Assembly (NCBI GenBank): GCA_001818365.1
Contig: MHKK01000022.1
Span: 5,636-46,204, forward strand
Source of the DNA: Candidatus Komeilibacteria bacterium RIFCSPHIGHO2_01_FULL_52_14
GTDB lineage: Bacteria > Patescibacteriota > Patescibacteriia > UBA1558 > 2-01-FULL-52-15
Direction of reading: 5' to 3'
DNA length: 40,569 nt
Under the pieces are notes generated by a model. That model ran no database searches and was not told the DNA's origin. It worked only from the letters and a program-made list of their open reading frames with translations. The position numbers and the translations under genes were made by a program. Of this stretch, positions 23,167-33,025 are shown piece by piece (positions within the stretch are counted from its first letter, which is position 1; every line of letters begins with the position of its first letter).

Positions 23167-24756
23167 ATGTTTTGGGCATATCGCATGCGCGACGAAATCA
23201 TCGCGCGCTATCAACCGGTTATCAAGAGGGGAGAGCCCCTTATTATTCGTGATGAGAAAACAATGTCCGGCAGGGTCCATATCGGTTCGCTGCGCGGTGT
23301 TGTTATTCACGGGGTCATCTCCGAGGTTTTAAAAGAGAAAAAAATAAAGAATCAGTATCTGTTCGAGATCAATGATTTCGATCCGATGGACGGACTGCCG
23401 GTCTACGTGGATCAGGAGCGCTTTCGCCCTTACATGGGGAAACTGCTCTGTGATGTGCCGTCTCCAGACGGGAAGGCAAAAAACTTTGCGGATTACTGGG
23501 CCAGGGAGTTCCTGGGCATTATTGCAACGCTCGGATTTTCACCAAAGCCGTATTATTCCAGCGACGAATACCGGGCTGGTGCCTATAACGAGACGATTCG
23601 CCTGGCGCTCGATAACGCCGCAGCCATTCGGGCGATCTACAAGGAAGTTTCGGGCTCGGTCAAAGACGCCGATTGGTATCCGCTCCAAGTCGTGTGCGAG
23701 TCGTGCGGCACGGTCGGAACGACAAAGGTTAACGGATGGGACGGGAACAAGGTCACCTATCGGTGTGAAGAAGCCCTTGTGAAGTGGGCGGCTGGTTGCG
23801 GCCATTCCGGCACCGTAAACCCGTTTGACGGTCGCGGAAAACTGCCGTGGAAGGTGGAATGGGCTGCAAAATTCAAGGTGCACGGCGTGCATATCGAAGG
23901 CGGAGGGAAAGACCATTACACGAAGGGCGGCGCCCGACAGATCGCAGCCAGAATTTGCAAAGAAATCTTCAAGTATGAGCCGCCGTACGATATTCCGTAT
24001 AATTTTTTCGTCGTGGGCGGGAAAAAGATGTCATCGTCCAAAGGAATGGGATCAAGTTCCAAAGAGATCGCCGATCTTTTGCCGCCGCGGCTGCTTCGAT
24101 TTTTGATGCTCCGCGAGCCAAGCAAGGAAATCGATTTTGATCCGTACGGCGACACCATACCGATTTTGTACGATACATTCGACACGTATGCACGGGCATT
24201 TTTTGAAAAGAAAGATGATGATTTTGCGGCGTTATTTCCTTATGCGTTTCCCGCCGGTGAACGGGCAAAGCTGAAGAAGATTTTTTTACCGAGGTTTTCC
24301 CAAATCGCCTACTTAAGCCAGATGCCGCACATTACGTTAGACCAGGCCGTTGCGGAAATGAAAGGATCGAAGCTGACGGCGGCCGAGCGAACGGAGATGA
24401 ATGCACGCTTTACCCGGGCGCTTGGTTGGCTCGAGAAATACGGCCCGGAGAAATACAAGCTTACGATACAGACAGAACTGCCGGAACAAACCAAATCGTT
24501 TAGCCCGCTCCAAAAAAAAGCGTTGGCGAGTATCCTGCAGTACATGCGGGAGAACAAGAAGTTTTCTGGAGCGGAGCTTCACGAGAAGATTCACGCGATC
24601 AAATCGGAACTCGGCATCCCTCCGGTGGAACTTTTCTCGGCGCTGTATCTGACATTTTTGGCAAAGACATCGGGCCCGCAGGCAGGATGGTTCTTGACGG
24701 CGCTTCCGCGGGAGTTCGTTCTCAACCGACTTGAGGAAGTATCAAAGCTCAAGTAG
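23167..24756 (+). CDS. lysS: Lysyl-tRNA synthetase, class I
   Basis: This 529-residue enzyme is the archaeal-type, class I LysRS and not the common bacterial class II form. The Rossmann signatures are visible: HIGS near residue 37 (HIGH motif) and KMSSSKG near 287 (KMSKS motif). Cys pairs VCESCG and RCEE...GCGH near 178-218 may bind zinc. The C-terminal helical anticodon-binding part is complete. Class I LysRS is scattered in bacteria (spirochaetes, some alphaproteobacteria, many CPR). ATG 23167 has no Shine-Dalgarno site. serS follows after 12 nt, probably in the same transcript. Confidence 0.95.
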   Translation: MFWAYRMRDEIIARYQPVIKRGEPLIIRDEKTMSGRVHIGSLRGVVIHGVISEVLKEKKIKNQYLFEINDFDPMDGLPVYVDQERFRPYMGKLLCDVPSPDGKAKNFADYWAREFLGIIATLGFSPKPYYSSDEYRAGAYNETIRLALDNAAAIRAIYKEVSGSVKDADWYPLQVVCESCGTVGTTKVNGWDGNKVTYRCEEALVKWAAGCGHSGTVNPFDGRGKLPWKVEWAAKFKVHGVHIEGGGKDHYTKGGARQIAARICKEIFKYEPPYDIPYNFFVVGGKKMSSSKGMGSSSKEIADLLPPRLLRFLMLREPSKEIDFDPYGDTIPILYDTFDTYARAFFEKKDDDFAALFPYAFPAGERAKLKKIFLPRFSQIAYLSQMPHITLDQAVAEMKGSKLTAAERTEMNARFTRALGWLEKYGPEKYKLTIQTELPEQTKSFSPLQKKALASILQYMRENKKFSGAELHEKIHAIKSELGIPPVELFSALYLTFLAKTSGPQAGWFLTALPREFVLNRLEEVSKLK

Positions 24757-24768
24757 TATTAAATAACT

Positions 24769-26031
24769 ATGTTAGACATCAATTTCATCATTGAAAACAA
24801 AAAGAAGGTTGAGGAGGCGATCAGGAACAAGGGCATTAAATGCGATTTGAAGGCCTTGCTTTCCGCCGATAAGGAGCGCCGGTCGCTGCTCCAGAAAGTG
24901 GAGGAGTTGAATCGGAAGCGCAACGAAAACGCGGCATCAATGAAGCCGAAAGGCGCCAAACCCGATCCCCGGCAGATCGAGGAAGGCAAACGAATCAAGG
25001 AGGAACTTGCAAAGCTCGATCCGGCGCTGCGCGAGGTTGAAGCACGGTTTAACGACGTCATGCTCCGCGTGCCGAACGTGTATTCCGATGACACGCCGGT
25101 CGGCAAAGACGATTCCGAAAATAAAGAACTCCGGACCTGGGGAAAAATTCCAAAGTTCGATTTTCCTGCCAAGGATCACCTGCAACTCGGCACCGAGCTT
25201 GATTTGATTGATACCGAACGCGGCACTAAAGTTGTCGGTTTCCGCGGGTACTTCCTTAAAAACGATCTTGCGCGGCTGCACTGGGCAGTCATGACCTATG
25301 CGTTCAACAAAATGATTGCAAAGGGCTATTCGCCTTTCATCACACCGTCACTGGTCAATGAGATCGGGCTCACGGCAACCGGCTGGTTTCCTCTCGTTAA
25401 GGACCAGGTGTATCCGGTAGAGGATAAGTTTTTATCCGGAACTGCGGAAGTTGCGCTCATGGGGTATCGTGCGAATGAGATTATTGAAACCAAGGAGCTT
25501 CCGCTGAAGTATTGCGGATTCTCGCCGTGCTTCCGGCGCGAAGCCGGCAGCTACGGCAAAGACACAAAGGGCCTGTATCGCGTTCACGAATTTTGGAAAG
25601 TTGAGCAGGTTGTTATATGCGAAAACGATCTTTCGGTGTCCCTCGCGTTATTCGAGGAGCTGCTGCACATTGCCGAGGAGATATTGCAGGATTTGGGGCT
25701 TGCATACCGCGTACTCGCCATCTGTACCGGTGATATGGGAGCGGGGAAGTATAAGATGTACGATATCGAGACGTGGATGCCTTCACGGAAGAGCTACGGT
25801 GAAACCCATTCATGTTCTTTGCTGACCGACTGGCAAGCGCGCCGCGCGAATATCCGCTACCGCGCTTCCGACGGTTCCGTCCGTTACCCGCATACCATGA
25901 ATAATACAGTGATCGCATCGCCGCGGATTTTGATTGCGCTTTTGGAAAATTATCAGCAGGCTGACGGCACGATTGCCGTTCCAAAGGTTTTGCAGCCCTT
26001 GATGGGTGGGCAGAAAAGTATCGGAGCTTAA
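24769..26031 (+). CDS. serS: Seryl-tRNA synthetase
   Basis: A class II synthetase of 420 residues, the usual bacterial length. The N-terminal coiled-coil arm that grips the long variable loop of tRNA-Ser spans about residues 25-105 and is Lys/Glu-rich. Motif 2 is FRREAGSYGKDTKGLYRVHE near 253, and motif 3 lies in NNTVIASPRILIALLENYQ near 377. The serine-site segment TGDMGAGKYKMYDIETWMP is intact. It is co-directional with lysS. No Shine-Dalgarno site. Confidence 0.97.
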   Translation: MLDINFIIENKKKVEEAIRNKGIKCDLKALLSADKERRSLLQKVEELNRKRNENAASMKPKGAKPDPRQIEEGKRIKEELAKLDPALREVEARFNDVMLRVPNVYSDDTPVGKDDSENKELRTWGKIPKFDFPAKDHLQLGTELDLIDTERGTKVVGFRGYFLKNDLARLHWAVMTYAFNKMIAKGYSPFITPSLVNEIGLTATGWFPLVKDQVYPVEDKFLSGTAEVALMGYRANEIIETKELPLKYCGFSPCFRREAGSYGKDTKGLYRVHEFWKVEQVVICENDLSVSLALFEELLHIAEEILQDLGLAYRVLAICTGDMGAGKYKMYDIETWMPSRKSYGETHSCSLLTDWQARRANIRYRASDGSVRYPHTMNNTVIASPRILIALLENYQQADGTIAVPKVLQPLMGGQKSIGA

Positions 26032-26104
26032 GAGACGGCCTATGGCGGCGGGCACGCAGCTCATGTCGGTGCTTATGTCCGGCAGTGTTGCCTAGTTTTC
26101 ACGT

Positions 26105-26944
26105 ATGCGATTTTCAGGATCACAAAAATTGTTTCGTCCAAAAAAAGCACCGTCCTCGCCGGTGTTTACGGCTTCCCGCCGGTCGCTTGTATACCGGGAT
26201 CATTATGCAAACGCGGACAAGAAGCAATTCAGGCGGGCCAAGATCATCATCGGGTGTATTGCGGCGATTTTGCTTATCCAGAGTATTTTTCATATTCCTG
26301 CTTTTCGGCTCAGCGCGATAGACGTGCGCGGGCTGCAGTATCTTTCTGCCGATGAACTTCGTCCGTTTATCGACTCACAACTGATGCGCCGCCGATTCGT
26401 GCTGTTCAGGAACGACAATTATTTTCTCTTTAACGCGAGGTCGCTGGTACAGGAGCTCGAGCAGTCGTATTTCATGAGCATACGCGGCATTCATAAAATA
26501 TTTCCCAACAAGCTCGTTCTTGACGTTCATGAGCAGGTCGGCGGCTTCGTAGTTCAGGAATCCGACGGCTATTTTACGGTTGATCGCAGGGGAGCGAGGA
26601 TAGAGGATACGCCCGCGCCGCCGCAGGGCATGACCGTACTTGCCGATGAACGTGTGGACCGCTCAAAGCCGGTTGCGGTGGCTTATTTGGAGCAGGCCGC
26701 GGCGCTTCATGAGCTATGGAATGAGCGGGTCCCCCGGGGGTTTATCATTGCCGCTTTCAATATGAATGACGAAAACGACCGCATGACACTGACGACGGAC
26801 AAGGGATTCAAGGTGTATTTCAACACGCAGCTTCCGATCGATGTGCAGGTGGACCGGTTCGCTTCGTTCGTCTCGGATGCCAGCTATGAGCAACCGCGGG
26901 AATACGTCGATCTGCGTTTCGGAGAGAGCCTGTATATCCGATAA
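26105..26944 (+). CDS. FtsQ/DivIB-like protein with POTRA domain
   Basis: The 279-residue protein has a basic cytoplasmic N-terminus of ~45 residues, one membrane helix near 47-64, then a POTRA-type domain starting FRLSAIDVRGLQYLSADEL and continuing with LEQSYFMSIRGIHKIFPNKLVLDVHEQ split over residues ~115-145. The C-terminal beta domain (residues ~150-275) follows. This is the layout of FtsQ/DivIB, which links FtsL/FtsB into the division complex. The FtsQ assignment rests on topology and POTRA resemblance, and no other division gene is adjacent. An S41 protease gene follows 88 nt later. Confidence 0.75.
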   Translation: MRFSGSQKLFRPKKAPSSPVFTASRRSLVYRDHYANADKKQFRRAKIIIGCIAAILLIQSIFHIPAFRLSAIDVRGLQYLSADELRPFIDSQLMRRRFVLFRNDNYFLFNARSLVQELEQSYFMSIRGIHKIFPNKLVLDVHEQVGGFVVQESDGYFTVDRRGARIEDTPAPPQGMTVLADERVDRSKPVAVAYLEQAAALHELWNERVPRGFIIAAFNMNDENDRMTLTTDKGFKVYFNTQLPIDVQVDRFASFVSDASYEQPREYVDLRFGESLYIR

Positions 26945-27032
26945 ACGCTTACGGTATATCCGGCCCCCGGATAAACGGCATCGGGTTCTTTTTTTTCCGT
27001 ACCTGTGATACGCTACGTCCACAATTTTATCT

Positions 27033-28625
27033 ATGATGAATCGACGCTTTTTTTTCTTCATCATCGGCGCATTTGCAGCCATCCTCTTTTTTGCAGGACG
27101 GCCGGCACTCGCCGATGAGCTTACCCGCGTCCGTTATGCGGGTTCGTTTCTGAGACAGGATTACCAGGGCCGGCTTTTCTACTGGTATGTGGATCCGGTT
27201 ACGCAAAAGCGATTCGCGCTGAGCGATACGAACGCGTTCGCCCGCCTGTTGCGTATTCACTCGGTCGGCATAACCACGCGGAATTTGAACAAGATCCCCG
27301 ATGCGACCGGGTCAACAGCGAAATCGGATGCTGCGCTTATTCAGCGGATGCGCGGATATCTTCTGCTGCAGGTTGACGGTCACGGTAAGACATGGTACGT
27401 CAATCCGCTCAATGACCGACGGTACGCGCTGGAACCGACCGACGCCGGTTTTGACGTCATGAAAACCCTTGCGCTCGATATGCGCGATGATCGTCTCGGT
27501 GACATCCCCGTGACGCTGGAGAACGGATTCAATCTGATGAGTTTCGGCCAGACCTCTGCGGAAGACGCCGATCTGGTTAATGATCAGACCTATGACACCA
27601 TGCTGAACCTCCTGTCGCAATTTCATTTGCACAACGATACATTCTCCCGTCAGGATCTGTTCTACGCATCGTTAACTGGCATGGCTGCGGGTACTCATGA
27701 TCCGTACACGGAGTTCTATACCCCGAAACAGAACCAAAGGCAGAAAGCCGTATTTCAGGGTGATTCGAGTACCATCGAAGGCATTGGCGCGTACATCCAA
27801 TCAAAGGACAAGAGCATTTACGTCGTTTCCGTTATCAGCGGAAGTCCAGCTGAGCAGGCCGGGCTGTTGCCGAAAGATCAGATACTTGCCATCGACGGCC
27901 AGTCGACCGACGGCGTCTCGGTGGACTTCGCGGTTTCTCTGATCAGAGGAGCCGCCAATACGACGGTGCGCCTGTCGATATACCGGCCTTCAAGCGGCGT
28001 TACCCAGGAGTATGTCGTAACGCGGAGGCGCATCGACATCCCGACGGTGGACGCAAGTGTGCTCGATAACTCGATCGCATATCTTAAATTTTCGCTCTTC
28101 AGTGCCGATCTACCAGGTAAATTCAGTGACGCACTGGCGAAGGTTGTGAGTTCCAATACGCAAGGTGTCATCGTCGATCTGCGGAACAATCCGGGCGGCT
28201 TGACGCAATCGGCGGCCCTGGTGGCCGATCTGTGGCTGACGAGCGATCAGGTCATTTATACGGCGCGCGAACGGGGAACGAACACCAGGTACGTCGCATC
28301 CGACGGAAGACAGGTCCCTTTGGTACCGACCGTACTTTTGGTGAACGAAGAAACGGCGTCGGCCGGAGAAATTTTAGCATCGGCACTGCACGAGTATCAC
28401 GCCGCGACGATCATCGGAGCGAGGACCTACGGCAAGGGCACCGGCCAGACGCTTGAAACGTTCGAAGACGGCTCCGGCCTTAAGTTTACGACGTTCGAAT
28501 GGCTGCCGCCGGACGGACAGAGCATTGACGGAAAAGGAATAACGCCGGATATCGCGGTCCAGGACACCGGATCCGGCGACTCGCAGCTTGATCGTGCAAA
28601 GCAGTTTATCCGTTTTGGTTTCTGA
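27033..28625 (+). CDS. S41 family C-terminal processing protease
   Basis: An exported serine protease of 530 residues. A signal peptide ends near residue 28. Two copies of a module (WYVDPVTQKRFALSD and WYVNPLNDRRYALEP) occupy about 50-150. A PDZ domain lies at about 248-328 (SGSPAEQAGLLPKDQILAIDG). The protease core has DLRNNPGG near 382. The catalytic Ser443 (ETASAGE) and Lys468 (TYGKGTG) are 25 residues apart, as in CtpA. It probably trims proteins outside the membrane. The N-terminal modules also appear in other CPR exported proteins. The start may be ATG 27033 or 27036. Confidence 0.92.
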   Translation: MMNRRFFFFIIGAFAAILFFAGRPALADELTRVRYAGSFLRQDYQGRLFYWYVDPVTQKRFALSDTNAFARLLRIHSVGITTRNLNKIPDATGSTAKSDAALIQRMRGYLLLQVDGHGKTWYVNPLNDRRYALEPTDAGFDVMKTLALDMRDDRLGDIPVTLENGFNLMSFGQTSAEDADLVNDQTYDTMLNLLSQFHLHNDTFSRQDLFYASLTGMAAGTHDPYTEFYTPKQNQRQKAVFQGDSSTIEGIGAYIQSKDKSIYVVSVISGSPAEQAGLLPKDQILAIDGQSTDGVSVDFAVSLIRGAANTTVRLSIYRPSSGVTQEYVVTRRRIDIPTVDASVLDNSIAYLKFSLFSADLPGKFSDALAKVVSSNTQGVIVDLRNNPGGLTQSAALVADLWLTSDQVIYTARERGTNTRYVASDGRQVPLVPTVLLVNEETASAGEILASALHEYHAATIIGARTYGKGTGQTLETFEDGSGLKFTTFEWLPPDGQSIDGKGITPDIAVQDTGSGDSQLDRAKQFIRFGF

Positions 28626-28627
28626 CC

Positions 28628-29941
28628 ATGAAAGTAGCGGTTATCGGTACCGGATACGTCGGTTTAACGGTCGGAGCATGTTTTGCCGAAACCGGGCACG
28701 AGGTCATCTGCGTCGATATTGACGATCGGAAGATCAAGGGTCTGAAAAGAGGAAAGTTGCCGATCTATGAGCCGGGGCTTGGCGACCTTGTCGAGCGTAA
28801 TACACGGGAAAAGCGCCTTTCATTCGGCACGGATACCGGGGACGCGATCGAATGGGCCGATGTCGTATTTTCCGCCGTCGGTACCCCACCCGACAAGGAT
28901 CATCGCGCGGATGTTACGGCGATCAAGGACGTTGCCCGGCAGTTCGGGGCGCACTTGAACGGCTATAAAATATTTGTGAATAAATCGACGGTACCGGTCG
29001 GCACCGGAGCCGTCTGTCGGGAGTTGATTGCGACTGAAGTGCGCAAGCGTAACGCTCAGCATGAATTTGACGTGATCTCAAATCCGGAATTCCTGCGCGA
29101 GGGTGTTGCGGTGGCGGACAGTTTGAAGCCGGATCGTATCGTCATCGGTGCCACGTCGGATCGGGCCGTGCAGGTCATGAAAAAATTATATCTTCCGATC
29201 ATTGAGAAAGGATCGTTGTTCTTTGTGACCGATAGTGCAAGCGCCGAGATCATCAAGTACGCGTCAAATGCGCTTCTTGCAACAAAAATATCCTTCATGA
29301 ACGAGATCGCCCAGCTCTGCGAACGCGTCGGAGCTGACATCACCGCGGTCGAAAGGGGAGTGGGACTCGATAATCGCATCGGGCGCAGGTTTTTGCATGC
29401 GGGCATCGGTTTTGGCGGCAGCTGCTTTCCGAAGGACGTCGATGCATTGGCGCAGACGGGAAGGGATAACGGGTACGAGTTTCGCATTGTGCGGGCCGTG
29501 CAGGAGGTGAATGAGCGTCAGAAAGTGCATCTCTACGAAAAACTGGTGCAACATATCCCCGCCATTGACGGCAGCGTCGTTGCTGTTTGGGGCCTTGCAT
29601 TCAAGCCGAAGACCGACGACATGCGGGAAGCGCCTTCGATCGGCATCATACAAAAATTGCTCAAAGCAGGGGCGCGGGTGCAGGTTTTTGATCCGGCCGC
29701 CATGGACGTTGCAAAAAAACACTATTTCCCCAAAATTCGATACGCAAAAAATCCCATGGAAGCTGTTGTGGGTGCCGACGCGCTGCTGCTTTTGACGGAT
29801 TGGGACGAGTTCCGGGGCGTCGATTTCGTCGAAGTGAAGAAGCGCATGCGGGGAACCCTCATCGGCGACGGTCGCAATATCTGGCAACCTGAAGAGGTAC
29901 GTGCAGCCGGATTGGTATATTTTTCGATTGGGAGGCCCTAG
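28628..29941 (+). CDS. ugd: UDP-glucose 6-dehydrogenase
   Basis: The enzyme oxidises UDP-glucose to UDP-glucuronate with two NAD+. The 437 residues are typical. The NAD-binding GTGYVGLTVGACFAETGH starts at residue 7, and the catalytic Cys266 lies in GFGGSCFPKDV. The second Rossmann-like domain begins with VVAVWGLAFKPKTDDMREAPS near 317. A family member using UDP-ManNAc or GDP-mannose cannot be fully excluded. It follows the protease gene by 2 nt and could supply a charged sugar for the glycan cluster at 14-22 kb. No Shine-Dalgarno site. Confidence 0.92.
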   Translation: MKVAVIGTGYVGLTVGACFAETGHEVICVDIDDRKIKGLKRGKLPIYEPGLGDLVERNTREKRLSFGTDTGDAIEWADVVFSAVGTPPDKDHRADVTAIKDVARQFGAHLNGYKIFVNKSTVPVGTGAVCRELIATEVRKRNAQHEFDVISNPEFLREGVAVADSLKPDRIVIGATSDRAVQVMKKLYLPIIEKGSLFFVTDSASAEIIKYASNALLATKISFMNEIAQLCERVGADITAVERGVGLDNRIGRRFLHAGIGFGGSCFPKDVDALAQTGRDNGYEFRIVRAVQEVNERQKVHLYEKLVQHIPAIDGSVVAVWGLAFKPKTDDMREAPSIGIIQKLLKAGARVQVFDPAAMDVAKKHYFPKIRYAKNPMEAVVGADALLLLTDWDEFRGVDFVEVKKRMRGTLIGDGRNIWQPEEVRAAGLVYFSIGRP

Positions 29942-29975
29942 CACGGTTCGTCTGTAGCGACGAGCAAATTCATGT

Positions 29976-30000
29976 TATACTTAGCGGGTATTTTTATAAT
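29976..30000 (+). promoter_or_regulatory. Two -10-like boxes before the DsbA-fusion gene
   Basis: TATACT (29976-29981) and TATAAT (29995-30000) precede ATG 30015. TATAAT is perfect but no matching -35 is clear for either. Confidence 0.35.
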
Positions 30001-30014
30001 GGTAACAAATTCTT

Positions 30015-32909
30015 ATGGATCAACAACCCATGCCAGTGCCCGGTCGTGAGCCGGTACCGATTATGCCGACGCCGGCGCAACAGCCGGTGCAGTCGTCAAA
30101 GATTACGGCCATGCCCGAACAAACATGGACGGGGGAGCAGGGGAGAGGGGGCATAGGCAAGAAACTTCTTATCATCGGTGCGGTGATTATCCTCGCAGGA
30201 GCCGGGTATGCGGCTGCAGCGTATTTTACGAAACTCTGGCCGTTTCAAACTTCCGGATTCATCGACAAACAGCTTGTATTTGCAGGGCTCTTTGGAAAAA
30301 TACAGGAGATCAATTCCGCAACGTACGCTTCGACGCTCAGCGTGAAGGCCGATGCACGGGAAGCGGGAGCAACACCTTTGACGCTATCCAGCTTTCCGGA
30401 ATTTCAGGCCGAGGAGCAGATGTACGAGCGTGATGCAAACAGATTTCGCGATGTCAACCGCATCCAGGGGGAATTACGTACCTACCGCGACCGCTATAGT
30501 TCGTATCCGGCCCGGTTGGCGGATATCGCCGCACTCGGCATGCTGAGCGTCGCCGAGTATACGTATGTGCCTGATACGCCACGGCAGCAGTATGCGCTCA
30601 CGGTAACGTTTGAAACCGACGAGGCGCTCAAAGCAGCGCAACTTACCGGAAATAAGAACGCAACAAGCACGACGGGAAAAACGGTCACGTTTACCGCCGG
30701 CAGCGGCACTTATTTTTATTTTTCGGCAAAACCGCCGCGCCCGAACTGGGTGAGTTTTTTCGAACAGGGAGAAGCGACCAATTACTTCGACTTTCTTCCT
30801 GCCGATTTTGCCGTTCAGGTGAACGTCGGGGGAACGTCCCAGCGCAATGCCGATGCCAAAGCCGATGCGAGCTTCACCCTGGGAGGGGGTGTTGCTTTCG
30901 GAGATTTTACTGCCGCTGCCAACGTTGAGGTCCGCAAGAAAGGAGATGTGTGGTATGGGATCATTACCAAATTCCCGTCCCTCTTTTTTATGGATCTGGC
31001 CAGTATCAAGAATACATGGGTGCAGATAACGCGTGAGGATCTGCTGTCGTATGGGCAACTGCCGGAGATCGCTTCGTTCGTGGGCGACAAACAGGAGAAG
31101 AACAGGAACGCGCTTGAGCAGATCCAGACCATATTCAAGAGCATGGGTGATGAGAAGGTTTTGGTTCCTGATTTTTCATTACCCGACGAAGTGGTCGCCG
31201 AAGTTCCGATGTATGCATATGCGGTGTCCTACGATGAGAATAGGGTCGTGGGGTGGTATGAGAAACTCTCGGGAGAGCTGAAGAATAAGTACGGAGACGA
31301 TGCGCTCATCAAGCTCGACGAGACATCGTTGAAATACATGAAGACCGCGTCGTTCCAGCAGTTCCTGTCGTACATTAAGAATAATACGGTTTTTAAGATC
31401 CTCGTCGATAAAAAAACGGGATATCCGTCGCAATTCTCGTACCGGTTCCGTCTTGTACCGGCCGCAAACGTCGCCAAATTCAAGGATAAGCAAGTTACCG
31501 TGGAGGTAGTGACAAACCTCACGGATGTGAATCAGCCGGTCGTTGTCGAAGCGCCGAAGGATTTTATGACGTTCGAGGAGGCGCAGGTTGCACTGACCGG
31601 CGTAACACCGGAGCTCTATCGCTTCAATACGCAAGTCAGCCGCATCGCCGCGATCCGGCAGGCGCTTTCTTACTATTACAATTATACGGGTATCTATCCT
31701 GCGACGCTTGATGATCTGACGAAAAAGAGGGGCGAGGTAACCAAGAAAACAACATTCATGCGGTCTCTTTGGAACGGATACATCGCATTCGGTGATTCCG
31801 TTCAGAAACTCTTCGGACTGAGGAAAGCCCAAGCACAGGTATCCCTTGATTTCCCGAACAGCTTCGATAATTATTGGGATTTGCACCCGGAGATCCCGTT
31901 CATTGTCTCGGTACCAAAGGATATCTATTCCGGAAACCCATATGAGTATGCGCAGTCCGGCACGGGCGATTATACGCTTCGCTACACGATGCATCTTCCA
32001 AAACGCATCACGAATGATGACCCTGAATCCGCGCGAGCGAGGAGTGGGCCTGACATGGACAACGTATTGCTTTATGTTGAGGGTCAAAATACGGCGAATG
32101 CAAAAACACTTTCGGTTGAAGGTTCCGCGTCGCTCAAAGTTGATACGGATAGTGACGGTTTGCCCGATACGGCAGAGGCGTACTATGGTTCGGATGCGCG
32201 TGCCGCGGATACCGATCATGACGGTTATTCCGATCTCGAGGAGGCAAAGAACGGGTATGACCCGGCAGGACCCGGACAGCTGCCCTATAACGACAGGTGG
32301 TCTTCGCAGCTTCAGCCGCCGACGGTTCAGCAGCCGAATGCGAGCACATACACGCCGCCGATTCCCACTGAGAGCAATGCTTTGAAGATTCGCGCAGTAA
32401 CTACGAGCGATCACATCCGGGGCACCCAGTCGGCACAGGTTACGCTTATCCAATACAGCGATTTTCAGTGCCCTTTCTGTACCCGTTTCAAGACGACGCT
32501 CGATCAGGTTTTGAAGGACTATGCAGGCAAAGTCCGGCTTGTATATCGGCATTTTCCTTTACGCTCAATTCATCCGCTGGCGCAAAAGGCAGCCGAGGCA
32601 TCCGAATGCGCGGCAGACCAAGGAAAATTTTGGGATATGCACGACGAGCTTTTTGCCCTTAATGATGGCGGTAGTTTGACTCTCGATGCCATCAAAAAAA
32701 CAGCAGGCGATCTTAAGCTCGATACCACGAAGTTCAATGCCTGCCTTGACGGAGGGACGAAAGCGGCAATCGTCGAAGTGGATTATCAGGACGGACTTGC
32801 AGGGGGCGTAAACGGAACACCGGCGACATTCATTAACGGTCAGTATGTTGCCGGCGCGTTGCCATACGAGCAGATAAAGATGGTTATCGATCAACAACTG
32901 GAGCTATGA
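30015..32909 (+). CDS. Large membrane protein with calcium-repeat segment and C-terminal DsbA-like thioredoxin domain
   Basis: The 964-residue protein begins with a Pro/Gln-rich cytoplasmic tail and one membrane helix near 50-70, so the rest lies outside the cell membrane. Two helix-plus-SYP/IYP segments near 135-165 and 540-575 resemble the outer half of pilin helices. Residues ~710-752 have DTDSDGLPDTAE and DTDHDGYSDLEE, thrombospondin type 3-like calcium-binding repeats. From about 795 comes a DsbA/thioredoxin-like domain with active site CPFC (Cys819, Cys822) and the cis-Pro loop NGTPATF. I infer an anchored disulfide oxidase or isomerase. I know of no exact architecture like this; the middle ~500 residues are unassigned. 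Confidence 0.85.
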   Translation: MDQQPMPVPGREPVPIMPTPAQQPVQSSKITAMPEQTWTGEQGRGGIGKKLLIIGAVIILAGAGYAAAAYFTKLWPFQTSGFIDKQLVFAGLFGKIQEINSATYASTLSVKADAREAGATPLTLSSFPEFQAEEQMYERDANRFRDVNRIQGELRTYRDRYSSYPARLADIAALGMLSVAEYTYVPDTPRQQYALTVTFETDEALKAAQLTGNKNATSTTGKTVTFTAGSGTYFYFSAKPPRPNWVSFFEQGEATNYFDFLPADFAVQVNVGGTSQRNADAKADASFTLGGGVAFGDFTAAANVEVRKKGDVWYGIITKFPSLFFMDLASIKNTWVQITREDLLSYGQLPEIASFVGDKQEKNRNALEQIQTIFKSMGDEKVLVPDFSLPDEVVAEVPMYAYAVSYDENRVVGWYEKLSGELKNKYGDDALIKLDETSLKYMKTASFQQFLSYIKNNTVFKILVDKKTGYPSQFSYRFRLVPAANVAKFKDKQVTVEVVTNLTDVNQPVVVEAPKDFMTFEEAQVALTGVTPELYRFNTQVSRIAAIRQALSYYYNYTGIYPATLDDLTKKRGEVTKKTTFMRSLWNGYIAFGDSVQKLFGLRKAQAQVSLDFPNSFDNYWDLHPEIPFIVSVPKDIYSGNPYEYAQSGTGDYTLRYTMHLPKRITNDDPESARARSGPDMDNVLLYVEGQNTANAKTLSVEGSASLKVDTDSDGLPDTAEAYYGSDARAADTDHDGYSDLEEAKNGYDPAGPGQLPYNDRWSSQLQPPTVQQPNASTYTPPIPTESNALKIRAVTTSDHIRGTQSAQVTLIQYSDFQCPFCTRFKTTLDQVLKDYAGKVRLVYRHFPLRSIHPLAQKAAEASECAADQGKFWDMHDELFALNDGGSLTLDAIKKTAGDLKLDTTKFNACLDGGTKAAIVEVDYQDGLAGGVNGTPATFINGQYVAGALPYEQIKMVIDQQLEL

Positions 32910-32956
32910 TGATGCGGCGGCGTAAGCTGCCCGAAGAAGTAGGGGAGTCCGAGCGT

Positions 32957-32985
32957 TTGCATTTATCCTGTTTTTTGCTTATCAT
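32957..32985 (+). promoter_or_regulatory. Candidate promoter of the tyrosine recombinase gene
   Basis: TTGCAT (32957-32962) and TATCAT (32980-32985) are 17 bp apart. A second -10 candidate, TATAAT, lies at 32995-33000 with a TG two bases before it. Confidence 0.5.
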
Positions 32986-33025
32986 ATAACTGAGTATAAT
33001 ATCCCAAACACTCGGTTTAAGACCT

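Noticed and set aside
31179-32552. Long minus-strand open frame (457 codons) opposite the DsbA-fusion gene
   Set aside because: It lies wholly opposite a gene with clear domains. Its product is Arg/Ile/Cys-rich without motif, as expected for an antisense shadow.
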